From contig NZ_CP073720.1 of NCBI RefSeq assembly GCF_025137375.1, positions 3,930,501-3,994,500 of the forward strand: a stretch of DNA of 64,000 nt, given 5' to 3'. The position numbers were made by a program, and so were the translations under genes. Shown here piece after piece: positions 38,336 through 47,523 of the stretch. This DNA comes from Dactylosporangium fulvum (lineage in GTDB: Bacteria; Actinomycetota; Actinomycetes; Mycobacteriales; Micromonosporaceae). The notes below the pieces were generated by a model. That model saw only the letters and a program-made list of their open reading frames with translations. It was not told the DNA's origin and searched no databases. Numbering within the stretch: the stretch's first letter is position 1; each line of letters starts with the position of its first letter.

Positions 38336-40633
38336 TCAGTCTGACCGAGCGGCGACCCGTTCGCCCACCCCGCCCAGCGACCAGCGTGCCGCGAACTCGT
38401 CCGGCGGCACGGCCTTGCCCCACAGCCAGCCCTGCGCGAGCGGCACCCCGAGGGTGACGAGCACGTCGCGCTGGGCCTCGGTCTCGACGCCCTCGGCGAC
38501 GACCGACAGGCGCAGCGCGCTGCTCATCGCCACCACGGCCCGGACGATCTCCTCGTCCTCGGTGCTCGTGCCGAGACCCTTGACGAACGAGCGGTCGATC
38601 TTCACCCCGGTGACGGGATGGCGGCGCAGGTAGCCCAGTGCCGAGAAGCCGGTGCCGAAGTCGTCGACGGAGATCCGCACGCCGAGCGTGCGCAGCTCGA
38701 CGAGCACCCGTTCGGTCAGCTCGCTGCCCTCGACCATCACCGACTCGGTGATCTCCAGGACCAGGTTGGCGGCCGGCACCCCGGCCTGCTGCAGCACCGC
38801 CGCGAGCCGCTCGGCGAACGCCGCGTCGCCGAGCTGGCGCGGTGACACGTTGACCGACATCCAGAAGTCGTCGTCGACCACCCCGTCGGCCCGCCACCGG
38901 GCCAGCTGCCGCACCGACTCCCGCAGCACCCAGGCGCCCAGCGCCGAGATCAGGTTGGAGTCCTCGGCGACGGCGATGAACATGTTCGGCCCGAGCCAGC
39001 CGCGCACCGGGTGCTCCCAGCGCACGAGGGCCTCGACGCCGGCGAGTCGGCCGGTGGGCAGCTCGACGATCGGCTGGTACGCGATGCTGAGCTGCTCCTG
39101 GGCGACCGCCGCGCGGAGCGCGACCTCGATCTCGACGCGCTCGCGGACCGCGTCGCGCATGGAGGCGTCGAAGACGGTCCAGCGGTTGCGACCCTCTTCC
39201 TTCGCGCGGTACATCGCCGTGTCCGCGTCACGCATGAGCGCGTCGGCCTGCTCCTGCCGGTCGGCGCGGACGATGCCCATCGACGCGCCGACGACCACCT
39301 CCGCGGTCGCCCCCTCGGCGGTGACGATGACCAGGGGACGCTCGATGCACTCCATGATCTTCCGGGCGTCGCCCATCGCCTCCGGCTCGGTGCAGCGCCG
39401 GACGACGACAAACTCGTCGCCGCCGATCCGGGCGACGGTCGCGGTGCCGGGCAGGGCGTGCCGCAACCGGGCGCCGACGTCGATGATGAGCTGGTCGCCG
39501 GCCGGGTGCCCCCACGAGTCGTTGACGAGCTTGAAGCCGTCGAGGTCGAGGTAGAACATCCAGACGTCACCGGGCGCCCGCTCGGCGAGCAGGCGCTCGA
39601 CCATGATGGCGAGCAGCCGCCGGTTGGGCAGGCCGGTCAGCGGGTCGTGGGTCGCCTGGTGCTCGAAGCGGCGCTGCGCGGCCGCGTGGCTCTGCACCGC
39701 GTCGGAGGCGCGCACCAGCAGCAGCGCGACGATCGCCGCGCCGCCGATGCCCAGGACGAGCCGGGACACGGCCGACTCGTGCGCGAGCAGCACGGTGAGC
39801 AGGAACGGCACGGCCACCGCCGGCCCGATGACCAGCATCCGCGGCAGCGACCACGCCTGGATCGGCAGCGGCGTGGCCCGGCTCAGGGCCTTGGCCGTCG
39901 GGTGCAGCGCGGCGGCGCCGCCGAGCGTGAACGCGAGCAGGAACGGCAGGTCCATCAGGCGGGAGCCGTTGACGTCGCCGCTGCGCCCGATGATCGCGTA
40001 GCCCAGGTCGCCGGCGAACACCAGGACCATCATGCCGCCGAGCAGCACGAAGGCCGGCTGGCGGACCGCGGTGGTGAACGCCAGGTTGGCCACGAGCAGC
40101 ACGGTGATGGTGTCCAGTAACGGATACAGCCCGGCCAGCGCCGTGACGACCAGCGGCCGGTCCGGGATCGTCGCGGCGGGCATGACGAACAGCAGCAGCG
40201 ACGCGACCGCACTGCCGATGCAGACGATCAGGCCGTCGAGCAGGGCGTGCCGGTCCATGCCCCAGCGGTTGAGGAACGACACCAGGCCGGCGATGAAGAA
40301 CCCGAACCCGCAGACCGAGAAGGCGTCGCCGAGCTGCGCGCGGGGCGCCGGCAGGTCGACCATGAGCGTGCGGAGGATGATCCCGGTGAGGAAGAGCAGC
40401 CCGGCGGCGGTGAGCAGCCGCCACGGCTGGCGGGGCCGCACGTTGTGCAGCCGTGGCCCGCACGCCCAGGCGACCACGCAGCCGACGCCGACGACGGCGA
40501 AGGCCAGGTCGGGCAGCACGCCGGCGGCGTAGGACACCGTCGCGGCGCCGCCCAGGACGAGATGCGCCAACCACAGCCGGTCGCGGCGCCAGGTCACCCG
40601 CCACCCCCAGCCAGATCGCGTTTCGCACTCCAT
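38336..40633 (-). CDS. Membrane-bound GGDEF-EAL cyclic-di-GMP enzyme
   Basis: About 765 residues. The first 310 contain eight or nine membrane segments. A GGDEF domain follows (HDPLTGLPNRR, ARIGGDEFVVV), then an EAL domain (GVEALVRWEHP, LVLEITESVM, SVDDFGTGFSALGYL, KIDRSFVKG, AEGVETEAQ). Both active sites look intact, so it could make and degrade c-di-GMP. The product-inhibition RxxD site before GGDEF is missing. The ATG at 40633 is used; a GTG at 40597 after GGGGGTGG is equally credible. The S9 peptidase gene follows closely. Confidence 0.88.
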   Translation of the reverse strand: MECETRSGWGWRVTWRRDRLWLAHLVLGGAATVSYAAGVLPDLAFAVVGVGCVVAWACGPRLHNVRPRQPWRLLTAAGLLFLTGIILRTLMVDLPAPRAQLGDAFSVCGFGFFIAGLVSFLNRWGMDRHALLDGLIVCIGSAVASLLLFVMPAATIPDRPLVVTALAGLYPLLDTITVLLVANLAFTTAVRQPAFVLLGGMMVLVFAGDLGYAIIGRSGDVNGSRLMDLPFLLAFTLGGAAALHPTAKALSRATPLPIQAWSLPRMLVIGPAVAVPFLLTVLLAHESAVSRLVLGIGGAAIVALLLVRASDAVQSHAAAQRRFEHQATHDPLTGLPNRRLLAIMVERLLAERAPGDVWMFYLDLDGFKLVNDSWGHPAGDQLIIDVGARLRHALPGTATVARIGGDEFVVVRRCTEPEAMGDARKIMECIERPLVIVTAEGATAEVVVGASMGIVRADRQEQADALMRDADTAMYRAKEEGRNRWTVFDASMRDAVRERVEIEVALRAAVAQEQLSIAYQPIVELPTGRLAGVEALVRWEHPVRGWLGPNMFIAVAEDSNLISALGAWVLRESVRQLARWRADGVVDDDFWMSVNVSPRQLGDAAFAERLAAVLQQAGVPAANLVLEITESVMVEGSELTERVLVELRTLGVRISVDDFGTGFSALGYLRRHPVTGVKIDRSFVKGLGTSTEDEEIVRAVVAMSSALRLSVVAEGVETEAQRDVLVTLGVPLAQGWLWGKAVPPDEFAARWSLGGVGERVAARSD

Positions 40634-40885
40634 CGGCCGTACCGCGAACCACCTTAGGGTTTCACCGGTTGTCTGACCTATAGCGACTTTGTGCGCCACA
40701 CGAATATTTGCGTGGCGCGCAGGTTGGGTATCCGCTCCGAGCACGTCGGCGACGCCCTGCGCGCCCGCCCCGCCGGAACCGTTCGGCGGGCTCCTGCGCC
40801 GGGCCCTCGATCAGCTGTCGGCCCACATCGCGCCTCAGGCGAGGTGACGCAGGGCGTCCATGGCCGCCCCCTCTGCGGGTCCGGG
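40634..40885. other. Intergenic region without a supported gene
   Basis: About 250 bases. A small inverted repeat GCGCCAC (40693-40699) and GTGGCGC (40712-40718) surrounds an AT-rich loop. One forward frame ending in a TGA at 40845-40847 gives the plausible tail FGGLLRRALDQLSAHIAPQAR but no start or upstream continuation; it may be a relic. Confidence 0.35.
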
Positions 40886-41824
40886 TCAGGCCGCTTGGCA
40901 GAGCCGGTCACCCAGGTCGGTGCGGTGGTACTGCAACCGGCGGCCCGTCCGGTGCGCGGCGAGCAGGCCCGCGTCGCGCAGCGCCGTCAGGTGGTGCGAC
41001 GCCGTGGCCGGCGCGAGGCCCAGCGACGACGCCACGTCACCGGTGCTCGCGGGCACCGACAGCATGGTCAGCACCGCTGCGCGGGTCGCGCCGAGCAGCG
41101 AGGACAGCGCCGCCGGCGGCGGCTCCGGCGCCGACCACAGCCGGCCGTAGGCCCGCGGCGGGAACCACAGCGCCCGCCCGTCCGGCGCCGCCACCACCCA
41201 CGCGACCGGCCCGGCGAACCCCGACGGGAGCAGCGCGAGGCGGTGACCGTCGAGTGACCACGGCGGGTGCTCGCCGTCCTTGAGGTAGTCCAGCCGCAGG
41301 GCGTCGGGGTCCCAGTGCAGCCTGGGGTGCAGGTCCGACAGCAGCGACCGGGGCCCGTGGTCGGCCGCGGCGAGCGCCCGCGCGGCGATCTCGCCGTCGG
41401 CGGCCGCCCGGAGGCGCGGCATGAGGGGAGCGACGGCGAGCTGGTAGTACCGCCGGATCTCGGACACCAGCGAGGACCGCAGCGCCGCCGGATCGCGGAC
41501 CGGGACTCCGGCCGCCGCGAGCTCCGCCTCGACCCGGTCGAGCGGCGTGGCGGCGATCACCCGCAGCTCGTCGTCGAGCGAGGGCCGGGGCACGCCGGGG
41601 ACGGGGCTGAGGAAGTCGGGCACGGCCCCGGTGGGCGTGTCGAAGACGGACCAGAACGTGTCGAGCCGGGCGCGCCGGACGCCGCAGCTGACCCGGTCCC
41701 GCCACCGGGCGTACATCCAGAGCGCCCCTCGCAACGCGATGGTGCTCGTCACGACCTCGGCCATCGGCGAGTGCGCGAACCGCACCCCGAGCAGCTCGGC
41801 AGCCGTGAGTTCCAGCCGTTTCAC
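40886..41824 (-). CDS. ArsR-type regulator with N-terminal DUF5937 domain
   Basis: About 312 residues. The N-terminal region (LELTAAELLGVRFAHSPMAEVV) matches the DUF5937 family. The C-terminal 80 residues are a winged helix: SVPASTGDVASSLGLAPATASHHLTALRDAGLLAAHRTGRRLQYH. This architecture is common in actinobacteria, often next to a divergent enzyme or transporter gene. The GTG start is 64 bases from the divergent aldo/keto reductase gene, with a palindrome between, so it probably controls that gene. Confidence 0.85.
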   Translation of the reverse strand: MKRLELTAAELLGVRFAHSPMAEVVTSTIALRGALWMYARWRDRVSCGVRRARLDTFWSVFDTPTGAVPDFLSPVPGVPRPSLDDELRVIAATPLDRVEAELAAAGVPVRDPAALRSSLVSEIRRYYQLAVAPLMPRLRAAADGEIAARALAAADHGPRSLLSDLHPRLHWDPDALRLDYLKDGEHPPWSLDGHRLALLPSGFAGPVAWVVAAPDGRALWFPPRAYGRLWSAPEPPPAALSSLLGATRAAVLTMLSVPASTGDVASSLGLAPATASHHLTALRDAGLLAAHRTGRRLQYHRTDLGDRLCQAA

Positions 41825-41831
41825 GGTTCCA

Positions 41832-41847
41832 TTCGAGCACAGTCGAA
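41832..41847. promoter_or_regulatory. Candidate operator between regulator and reductase
   Basis: An inverted repeat TTCGA-GCACAG-TCGAA lies 8 bases upstream of the regulator's start and about 40 bases before the reductase start, where a TACGGT box (41871-41876) can serve as the -10. Confidence 0.5.
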
Positions 41848-41888
41848 CGGCTGGGACCGCGGGGCCGCCGTCCGTACGGTCGCCGGGC

Positions 41889-42869
41889 ATGGAGTACACG
41901 AACCTCGGGCGGACCGGGCTCAGCGTCAGCCGGCTGTGTCTCGGGACGATGAATTTCGGCTGGCAGCTCGGCGAGGCGGACAGCCACGCCGTCCTCGACC
42001 GGGCCCTCGACGACGGGATCAACTTCGTCGACACCGCCGACATGTACGGCGCCCGTGACTACGAAGGCACCAGCGAGAGCTACATCGGCAGCTGGTTCGC
42101 CCGGACCGGGCGCCGCGACCATGTCGTCCTGGCCACCAAGGTCTACCAGCCCATGAGCGACCGCCCCAACGACCGCGGTCTCTCGGCCCGGCACATCATC
42201 GCCGGCTGCGAGGCGTCGCTGCGCCGCCTCCGCACCGACCGCATCGACCTGTACCAGATGCACCACATCGACCGCGGCACGCCGTGGGAGGAGATCTGGC
42301 AGGCGATGGAGGTCCTCGTCAGCCAGGGCAAGGTGTTGTACGTCGGGTCGTCCAACTTCGCCGGCTGGCACCTCGCGACGGCGCAGGCGTCGGCGGACCG
42401 GCGCGGGTTCCTCGGCCTGGTGTCGGAGCAGTGCAAGTACAACCTCCTGACCCGGCACGTCGAGCTGGAGGTCGTGCCGGCGGCGATCGGGCTCGGCATC
42501 GGCCTGCTGCCCTGGTCGCCGCTCGCGCAGGGGGTGCTGTCCGGCGCGCTGCGCAAGGAGCGCGACGGTGCCGCCGGCCGCACCACCTCGCACGCCGCGC
42601 CGAGGGTCGACGAGCACCGTCCGGTCCTGGAGCGGTACGAACAGTGCTGCGCCGACCTGGGCCTCGAACCGACGACGGTGGCGCTCGCCTGGCTGCTGTC
42701 CCGGCCGGGGGTCACCGCCCCGATCGTCGGGCCGCGCACCCCGGAGCAGCTCGACCTGGCCCTGAAGGCCCTCGACACGGTCCTCGACGCCGATGCCCTG
42801 GCCCGGCTGGACGAGATCTTCCCGCCGATCGGCAACGGCGGCCCCGGCCCCGAGGCGTGGGCCTGGTGA
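41889..42869 (+). CDS. Aldo/keto reductase
   Basis: About 326 residues, an NADPH-dependent oxidoreductase barrel. It opens MEYTNLGRTGLSVSRLCLGT; the catalytic Asp and Tyr are in FVDTADMYG, the Lys in VVLATKVY, and the His in DLYQMHHID. SSNFAGWHLA and VGPRTPEQLDLAL complete the pattern. The ATG is chosen because the family begins at this Tyr-Thr-Asn-Leu-Gly; a longer frame overlaps the regulator. Substrate unknown; controlled probably by the divergent regulator. Confidence 0.92.
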   Translation: MEYTNLGRTGLSVSRLCLGTMNFGWQLGEADSHAVLDRALDDGINFVDTADMYGARDYEGTSESYIGSWFARTGRRDHVVLATKVYQPMSDRPNDRGLSARHIIAGCEASLRRLRTDRIDLYQMHHIDRGTPWEEIWQAMEVLVSQGKVLYVGSSNFAGWHLATAQASADRRGFLGLVSEQCKYNLLTRHVELEVVPAAIGLGIGLLPWSPLAQGVLSGALRKERDGAAGRTTSHAAPRVDEHRPVLERYEQCCADLGLEPTTVALAWLLSRPGVTAPIVGPRTPEQLDLALKALDTVLDADALARLDEIFPPIGNGGPGPEAWAW

Positions 42870-43066
42870 CGCTGAGGCTCTGCTGAAGTCCCATGTCGGG
42901 CGATCGGTGACCCCGCCGGCCGGTCGCCCGACGGGGCTGAGGAAATCCTGTCGGGTGATCGGCGCGAAGTTGTCATGGCCTCGTGACTTTCGGTGTATGG
43001 CACCGCATCGTGGTGTCTCGGATGCGCGGAGTGAGTGCATCCGTGCTCCATGGATGGGGAGATGGC

Positions 43067-44998
43067 ATGACACAACCGAGAGCCGGCCGGCGGCTGCGCA
43101 CGGGCGCGGTGGCAGCGGCGGTGACGCTGGGGCTGGTCGGTGCCGGCGGCCCCGCGGCCGCCGTGACGAGCCCCGCCGGCGGCGCGGCCACCGGCGGAAG
43201 CACCCGGCCGGGCGGCGGCTGGTCCGCCGACGAGTGGCCGGCGGGTGCGGGCACGACGCTCAAGACCGTACGGTCGATCATCAAGGCCGACACCGGCACG
43301 GCCGGGTCGCTGACCGGCCAGGGAGTGGGCATCGCGCTCGTCGACACCGGGGTCGCGCCGGTCGCCGGGCTGCCCGCCGGCCAGCTGGTCAACGGGCCGG
43401 ACCTGTCGTTCGAGTCGCAGTCCGGCCAGCTGCGGTACCTCGACACGTTCGGCCACGGCACGCACATGGCCGGCATCATCGTCGCCAACGAGTCCTCGAC
43501 GGGGACCGTCGGACTCGCACCGAAGGCGAAGGTCACCTCGGTGAAGGTGGGCACCGCGACCGGCGCCAACGACGTGTCGCAGATGATCGCCGCGATCGAC
43601 TGGGTCGTACAGAACCGCAACCACGACCCGGCGAACCCGATCCGGGTGCTGAACCTCTCGTACGGCACCAGCGGCATGTCGGCCTCGACGGTCGACCCGC
43701 TGATGCACGCGGTCGAGCAGGCGTGGCAGGCCGGGATCGTGGTCGTCGTCGCCGCCGGCAACGACGGCAGCGGCACGACGCTGCTGACGAACCCGGCGAT
43801 GGACCCGTTTGTCGTCGCCGTCGGCGCCTCCACGACGAACAACACGATCACCACCAGCGACGACGACCTGGCGACGTACACCAACAACTCCACCGCGAGC
43901 CGCAAGGTCGACCTGCTCGCGCCCGGCACCTCGATCGTGTCGCTGCGCGACCCGGGCTCCCGCGTCGACGAGCAGTACCCGAACGCCCGCGTCGGCACCA
44001 CGCTGTTCAAGGGCAGCGGCACCTCGCAGGCCGCTGCCGTGGTCGCCTCGGCGGCCGCGCTCCTGCTGCAGCAGCGCCCCTCGCTCACGCCGGACCAGGT
44101 GAAGAAGCTCCTGGTCGGCGGCGCGACGGCGCTGACGACCGGCACCGCCGGGCGCCAGGGCATGCGGGAGCTCAACGTGAGCGCCTCGGTGGGGATGGCG
44201 ACGCCGTCGTTCACCCAGGCGTTCGCCAGGAGCACCGGCACCGGCTCGCTGGAGACCACCCGCGGCGGCAACCACCTGAGCGTCAACGGGGTCGAGCTCA
44301 GCGGCGAGCGCAGCATCTTCGGCCCGTTCAACGCCGCGGCCTGGGCGAGCCTGGCGAAGCAGGGCACGAGCTGGGTCGGCGGCACGTGGATGGGCTACCG
44401 CATGGCCGGGGACACCTGGACCGGCGCGGGAGGCACCGGCGGTACCGGCCAGGTCTCCGGATACGCGGGCAAGTGTGTCGACGTCATGAACCGGCTCGAC
44501 AACAACGGCACGCCGATCCAGCTCTACGACTGCAACAACACCCCGGCGCAGTACTGGGCGCTCAACGCCGACGGCACCGCCCGGGCGCTCGGCAAGTGCA
44601 TGGACCTGGTCAACGGCGGCACCGCCAACGGCACCAAGGTGCACCTGTGGGACTGCATCGGCGGCCTACAGACCCAGCGGTGGCGGGTCGACAGCGCCCG
44701 GCAGCTGGTGAACGTCGCGGCCGGCAAGTGCCTCGACGTGACCGGCTGGAACCCCACCAACGGCGTGCAGCTGCAGATCTGGGACTGCCTCGGCCAGGAC
44801 AACCAGCGCTGGGTGCCGCCGTACACCTCGCGGACCTGGGCCGCGGCCACGTGGGCGGGCAGCCCGTGGACCGGCACCGGCTCGTGGAGCGACCCGCAGT
44901 GGGCCGAGCGCTACTGGACCGGCCACTACTGGTCGGGTCACTATTGGTCCGGTCACTACTGGTCGGCCGACGACTGGTCGACGAGCAGCTGGTCGTAG
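43067..44998 (+). CDS. Secreted S8 subtilase with ricin-type lectin and Trp-rich tail
   Basis: About 643 residues. A Sec signal of about 32 residues is followed by the subtilase domain with the triad Asp93 (ALVDTGVAP), His130 (GHGTHMAG) and Ser320 (GSGTSQAAA), plus VVAAGNDG for the oxyanion hole. Residues about 465-585 are a ricin B (CBM13) lectin with GKCVDV, GKCMDL and GKCLDV starts and QYW or QRW repeat ends. The last 55 residues repeat a W-x2-x2-W pattern (YWTGHYWSGHYWSGHYW). Trp-rich spacers also occur just before the lectin. The ATG has GGGGAGA upstream. It is probably an exported protease that binds polysaccharide. Confidence 0.9.
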   Translation: MTQPRAGRRLRTGAVAAAVTLGLVGAGGPAAAVTSPAGGAATGGSTRPGGGWSADEWPAGAGTTLKTVRSIIKADTGTAGSLTGQGVGIALVDTGVAPVAGLPAGQLVNGPDLSFESQSGQLRYLDTFGHGTHMAGIIVANESSTGTVGLAPKAKVTSVKVGTATGANDVSQMIAAIDWVVQNRNHDPANPIRVLNLSYGTSGMSASTVDPLMHAVEQAWQAGIVVVVAAGNDGSGTTLLTNPAMDPFVVAVGASTTNNTITTSDDDLATYTNNSTASRKVDLLAPGTSIVSLRDPGSRVDEQYPNARVGTTLFKGSGTSQAAAVVASAAALLLQQRPSLTPDQVKKLLVGGATALTTGTAGRQGMRELNVSASVGMATPSFTQAFARSTGTGSLETTRGGNHLSVNGVELSGERSIFGPFNAAAWASLAKQGTSWVGGTWMGYRMAGDTWTGAGGTGGTGQVSGYAGKCVDVMNRLDNNGTPIQLYDCNNTPAQYWALNADGTARALGKCMDLVNGGTANGTKVHLWDCIGGLQTQRWRVDSARQLVNVAAGKCLDVTGWNPTNGVQLQIWDCLGQDNQRWVPPYTSRTWAAATWAGSPWTGTGSWSDPQWAERYWTGHYWSGHYWSGHYWSADDWSTSSWS

Positions 44999-45013
44999 AC
45001 CTGGGGAGAACGA

Positions 45014-45043
45014 CGGGGTGTCCGCAACGGCGCGGGCACCCCG
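45014..45043. terminator. Hairpin between convergent genes
   Basis: Arms CGGGGTG (45014-45020) and CACCCCG (45037-45043), extendable by two further pairs with a G-U, lie in the 49-base gap between the subtilase and the serine hydrolase. It can act for both; there is no T-run. Confidence 0.55.
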
Positions 45044-45047
45044 CCGC

Positions 45048-45863
45048 TCAGGGGGCCTCGGGGCGGTGCTCCGCGAGCACCGCGTCGGACAGGGCCGGCC
45101 AGACCTCCGCGGCCCAGTCGCCGAAGTCGCGGTCGGTCAGGCAGCCGACGGCGAGCCGCGCCCGCGGGTCGACCCACAGGAACGTGCCGGTGCGGCCGAA
45201 GTGGCCGAAGGTCGCCGGGGAGTTGCGCGAGCCGGTCCAGTGGGGCTGCTTGCCGTCGCGGATCTCGAAGCCGAGGCCCCAGTCGTTCGGGTCCTGACGG
45301 CCGAAGCCGGGCAGCACGCCGGAGACGCCCGGGAACTGTACCGTCGTCGCCTCCGCCATCAGGTCCGGCGCGAGGGTGGGGTCGAGCAGTTCCTGGCCGA
45401 GCAGCGCGAGGTCGGAGACCGGGCCGATCGCGCCGGCCGCGGGGGAGCCCGCCAGCCGGGTGCCGCCCATGCCGAGCGGCCGCAGCACCGACTCGGTCAT
45501 CAGTTCGGCGAACGTGCCCCCGGTGCGGGTCAGCACGAAGTCGGCGAGCAGCTCGAAGCCGCGGTTGGAGTACACCCGCTTGCGCCCGGGGGCCGCCATC
45601 CGCGAGTCGTCGTCGAAGGCGACCCCCGAGGTGTGTGCCAGCAGGTGCCGGACGGTGGCCCCCTCGGGGCCCGCCGGCTCGTCCAGCGTGACGTCGCCGC
45701 GGTCGACGGCCACCAGGACCGTCAACGCGGTCAGCAGTTTGGTGACCGACGCCCACGGCAACGCCACGTCCGGCCCGGTGCGGTCGCGGACGCCTTTCGC
45801 GTCCACGACCGCTACCGCTGCGGTGTTCACGGGCCAGGTGCTGACGATGTCGAGTGCGCTCAC
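45048..45863 (-). CDS. Serine hydrolase (class C beta-lactamase fold)
   Basis: About 271 residues of the beta-lactamase/penicillin-binding protein fold. The nucleophile motif is SVTK (about 39-42), the Tyr motif YSN (about 98-100), and HFGRTG stands for the KTG box. The segments HLLAHTSGV and RPLGMGGT are typical. There is no signal peptide, so it is more likely a cytosolic esterase or peptidase than an antibiotic-resistance enzyme. GTG start at 45863; the frame above is antisense to the chitinase. It follows the chitinase gene by 11 bases and converges on the subtilase. Confidence 0.87.
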   Translation of the reverse strand: MSALDIVSTWPVNTAAVAVVDAKGVRDRTGPDVALPWASVTKLLTALTVLVAVDRGDVTLDEPAGPEGATVRHLLAHTSGVAFDDDSRMAAPGRKRVYSNRGFELLADFVLTRTGGTFAELMTESVLRPLGMGGTRLAGSPAAGAIGPVSDLALLGQELLDPTLAPDLMAEATTVQFPGVSGVLPGFGRQDPNDWGLGFEIRDGKQPHWTGSRNSPATFGHFGRTGTFLWVDPRARLAVGCLTDRDFGDWAAEVWPALSDAVLAEHRPEAP

Positions 45864-45874
45864 ACCGTACGAAA

Positions 45875-47491
45875 CTACGGCAAGCTGTTGAGGAACGGCC
45901 GCTGGGCGTTCATGAACTCCCAGTTGTAGTACCGGTCCCAGTTGATCGACCAGGTCATGAGCCCCCGGAACGCGGGCGAGGTGCCGCCGCGCAGCGTGTA
46001 CGAGCCGCAGCCGGTGCCCTTCACCAGGCAGTTGACCGCCGCCTGGACGACCGCCGGCGCGACGTGGCCGTTGCCGGCGCTGACCGCGGCCGGGACGCCG
46101 AACGCGATCTGGTCCGCCCGCAGGCCCGGGAACGTCTGCCCGATGTTCGCGACCGGGAAGCCGGCCTTGAGCATGTCGGTCATCGCGATGTGGAAGTCGG
46201 CGCCGCCCATGGTGTGGTACTGGTTGTCGAGGCCCCAGATCGGCCCGGAGTTGTAGTCCTGGACGTGCAGGACGGTGAGCGAGTCCCGCAGCGCGTGGAT
46301 GACCGGCAGGTAGGAGCCGGCGCGGTTGTCGCCCGCCGACGTGCCGCCGTAGAACTGGTAGCCCAGCTGCACGAAGAACGTCTCCGGCGCCATCGTGAGC
46401 ACGAACTTCGTGCCGTAGCGGGCCTTCAGCGTCTTCAGCGCGGCGATCAGGTTGACGATCACCGGTGTCGTCGGGTTGCGGAAGTCGCTGTCGCCCGGGT
46501 TGAGGTAGAGCGAGTGGCCCTCGAAGTCGATGTCGAGGCCGTCCAGGCCGTACCGGTCGATGATCGCCGCCACCGAGCTGACGAACTTGTCGCGGGCCGC
46601 GGTGGTGGTGAGCTGCACCTGGCCGTTCTGGCCGCCGATCGAGATCAGCACCTTCTTGCCCTGTGCCTGCTTGGCCCTGATCGCGGCGGTGAAGTCGGCA
46701 TCGGACTCGACACTGGGGCATTCGCTGGCCGGGCACCGGTTGAAGCGGATGTCGCCGGAGGTCACCGACGTCGGCTCGCCGAACGAGAGGTTGATGATGT
46801 CCCACGCGGCCGGCACGTCGGCCATGCGCACGTAGCCGGAGCCGTTGGCGAAGCTCGCGTGCAGGTAGCCGATCAGCGCGTGCTTGGGCAGCCCGGTGAC
46901 CGGCGGCTGGCTGGTGCTCGGGCTGGTGCTGGGACTCGTGCTCGGGCTGCTGCTGGGGCTCCGGCTGGGGCTCGCGCTGGCGCTCGGGCTCGTTGTCCTC
47001 GAGGGCGACTGTGTGGGCTGGCCGCCGGGGCCGTCGAGGGAGATGTCGTCGGCGTTGTACGCGCCGGTGCCGTACCAGCCGTGGAGGTAGACCTGGATCG
47101 AGGTCTGGCCGGCGGCGGTCGTGAACGGCACGGTGAGCTTGGTGTAGGTGGACGACGTGGTCCAGGTGGATGCGCCGCCGGTGACGCCGAGGTAGACGTT
47201 GCTGCCGCGGACCCAGCCGGTGAGCGTGTACGCGGTGCTGGGCTGGACGGAGACGGTCTGCGTGCACTGCGCGGTGTCGGAGGCGGTCGCGTTGCCGTTG
47301 AGTGCGTACGACCCGGAGTGGACGGGGCTGCTGACCGCGCCCGAGCCGCTGCCGGTGCACGACCAGCCGCTCAGGTTGCCGCTCTCGAAGCCGGGGTTGG
47401 TCAGCAGGTTCGCCGCATAGGCGTTGGTGGTTACGAGAACGCCGGCGACCAGCATGGCTGCGGCGCCGACGGCGATGGCGATGCGTTTCAT
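45875..47491 (-). CDS. Secreted GH18 chitinase with N-terminal carbohydrate-binding module
   Basis: About 538 residues. A signal peptide (about 26 residues) ends in NAYAA. A beta-sandwich binding module (about 28-155) begins NLLTNPGFESGNLSGWSC. A Ser/Pro/Thr linker with repeated SPST units follows, then the GH18 barrel from about 200. The catalytic motif is DGLDIDFEG with Glu324 as acid; VLISIGGQNG and MTWSINWD complete the fold. It should hydrolyse chitin outside the cell. The ATG has GGAGG upstream. A TTAGG-TTT-GTTAA site lies upstream. The binding module and linker are typical of actinomycete chitinases. Confidence 0.93.
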   Translation of the reverse strand: MKRIAIAVGAAAMLVAGVLVTTNAYAANLLTNPGFESGNLSGWSCTGSGSGAVSSPVHSGSYALNGNATASDTAQCTQTVSVQPSTAYTLTGWVRGSNVYLGVTGGASTWTTSSTYTKLTVPFTTAAGQTSIQVYLHGWYGTGAYNADDISLDGPGGQPTQSPSRTTSPSASASPSRSPSSSPSTSPSTSPSTSQPPVTGLPKHALIGYLHASFANGSGYVRMADVPAAWDIINLSFGEPTSVTSGDIRFNRCPASECPSVESDADFTAAIRAKQAQGKKVLISIGGQNGQVQLTTTAARDKFVSSVAAIIDRYGLDGLDIDFEGHSLYLNPGDSDFRNPTTPVIVNLIAALKTLKARYGTKFVLTMAPETFFVQLGYQFYGGTSAGDNRAGSYLPVIHALRDSLTVLHVQDYNSGPIWGLDNQYHTMGGADFHIAMTDMLKAGFPVANIGQTFPGLRADQIAFGVPAAVSAGNGHVAPAVVQAAVNCLVKGTGCGSYTLRGGTSPAFRGLMTWSINWDRYYNWEFMNAQRPFLNSLP

Positions 47492-47523
47492 GGACGGACC
47501 TCCATGGACGGTGGTCGCCATTA

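Noticed and set aside
35014..38457. Very long forward open frame (over 1,100 codons) across the MFS and S9 genes
   Set aside because: Arg/Pro/Gly/His-rich composition with no domain; it is the shadow frame of real genes in GC-rich DNA. The same applies to long frames at 11054-13075, 12645-15809, 14864-17245 and the minus frame at 29602-32493.
40693..40718. GCGCCAC/GTGGCGC hairpin as terminator of the GGDEF-EAL gene
   Set aside because: It lies upstream of that gene's start and 170 bases past the end of the ArsR-type gene in the wrong orientation to serve as a terminator; the stem is only 7 bp.
40731..40847. Possible C-terminal gene relic ending ALDQLSAHIAPQAR
   Set aside because: No start codon, no upstream homology and no recognisable family; kept only as a remark in the intergenic entry.
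45048..45863. Beta-lactamase resistance gene
   Set aside because: SxxK and YxN are shared by esterases and peptidases of the fold; no signal peptide for an exported lactamase is present.
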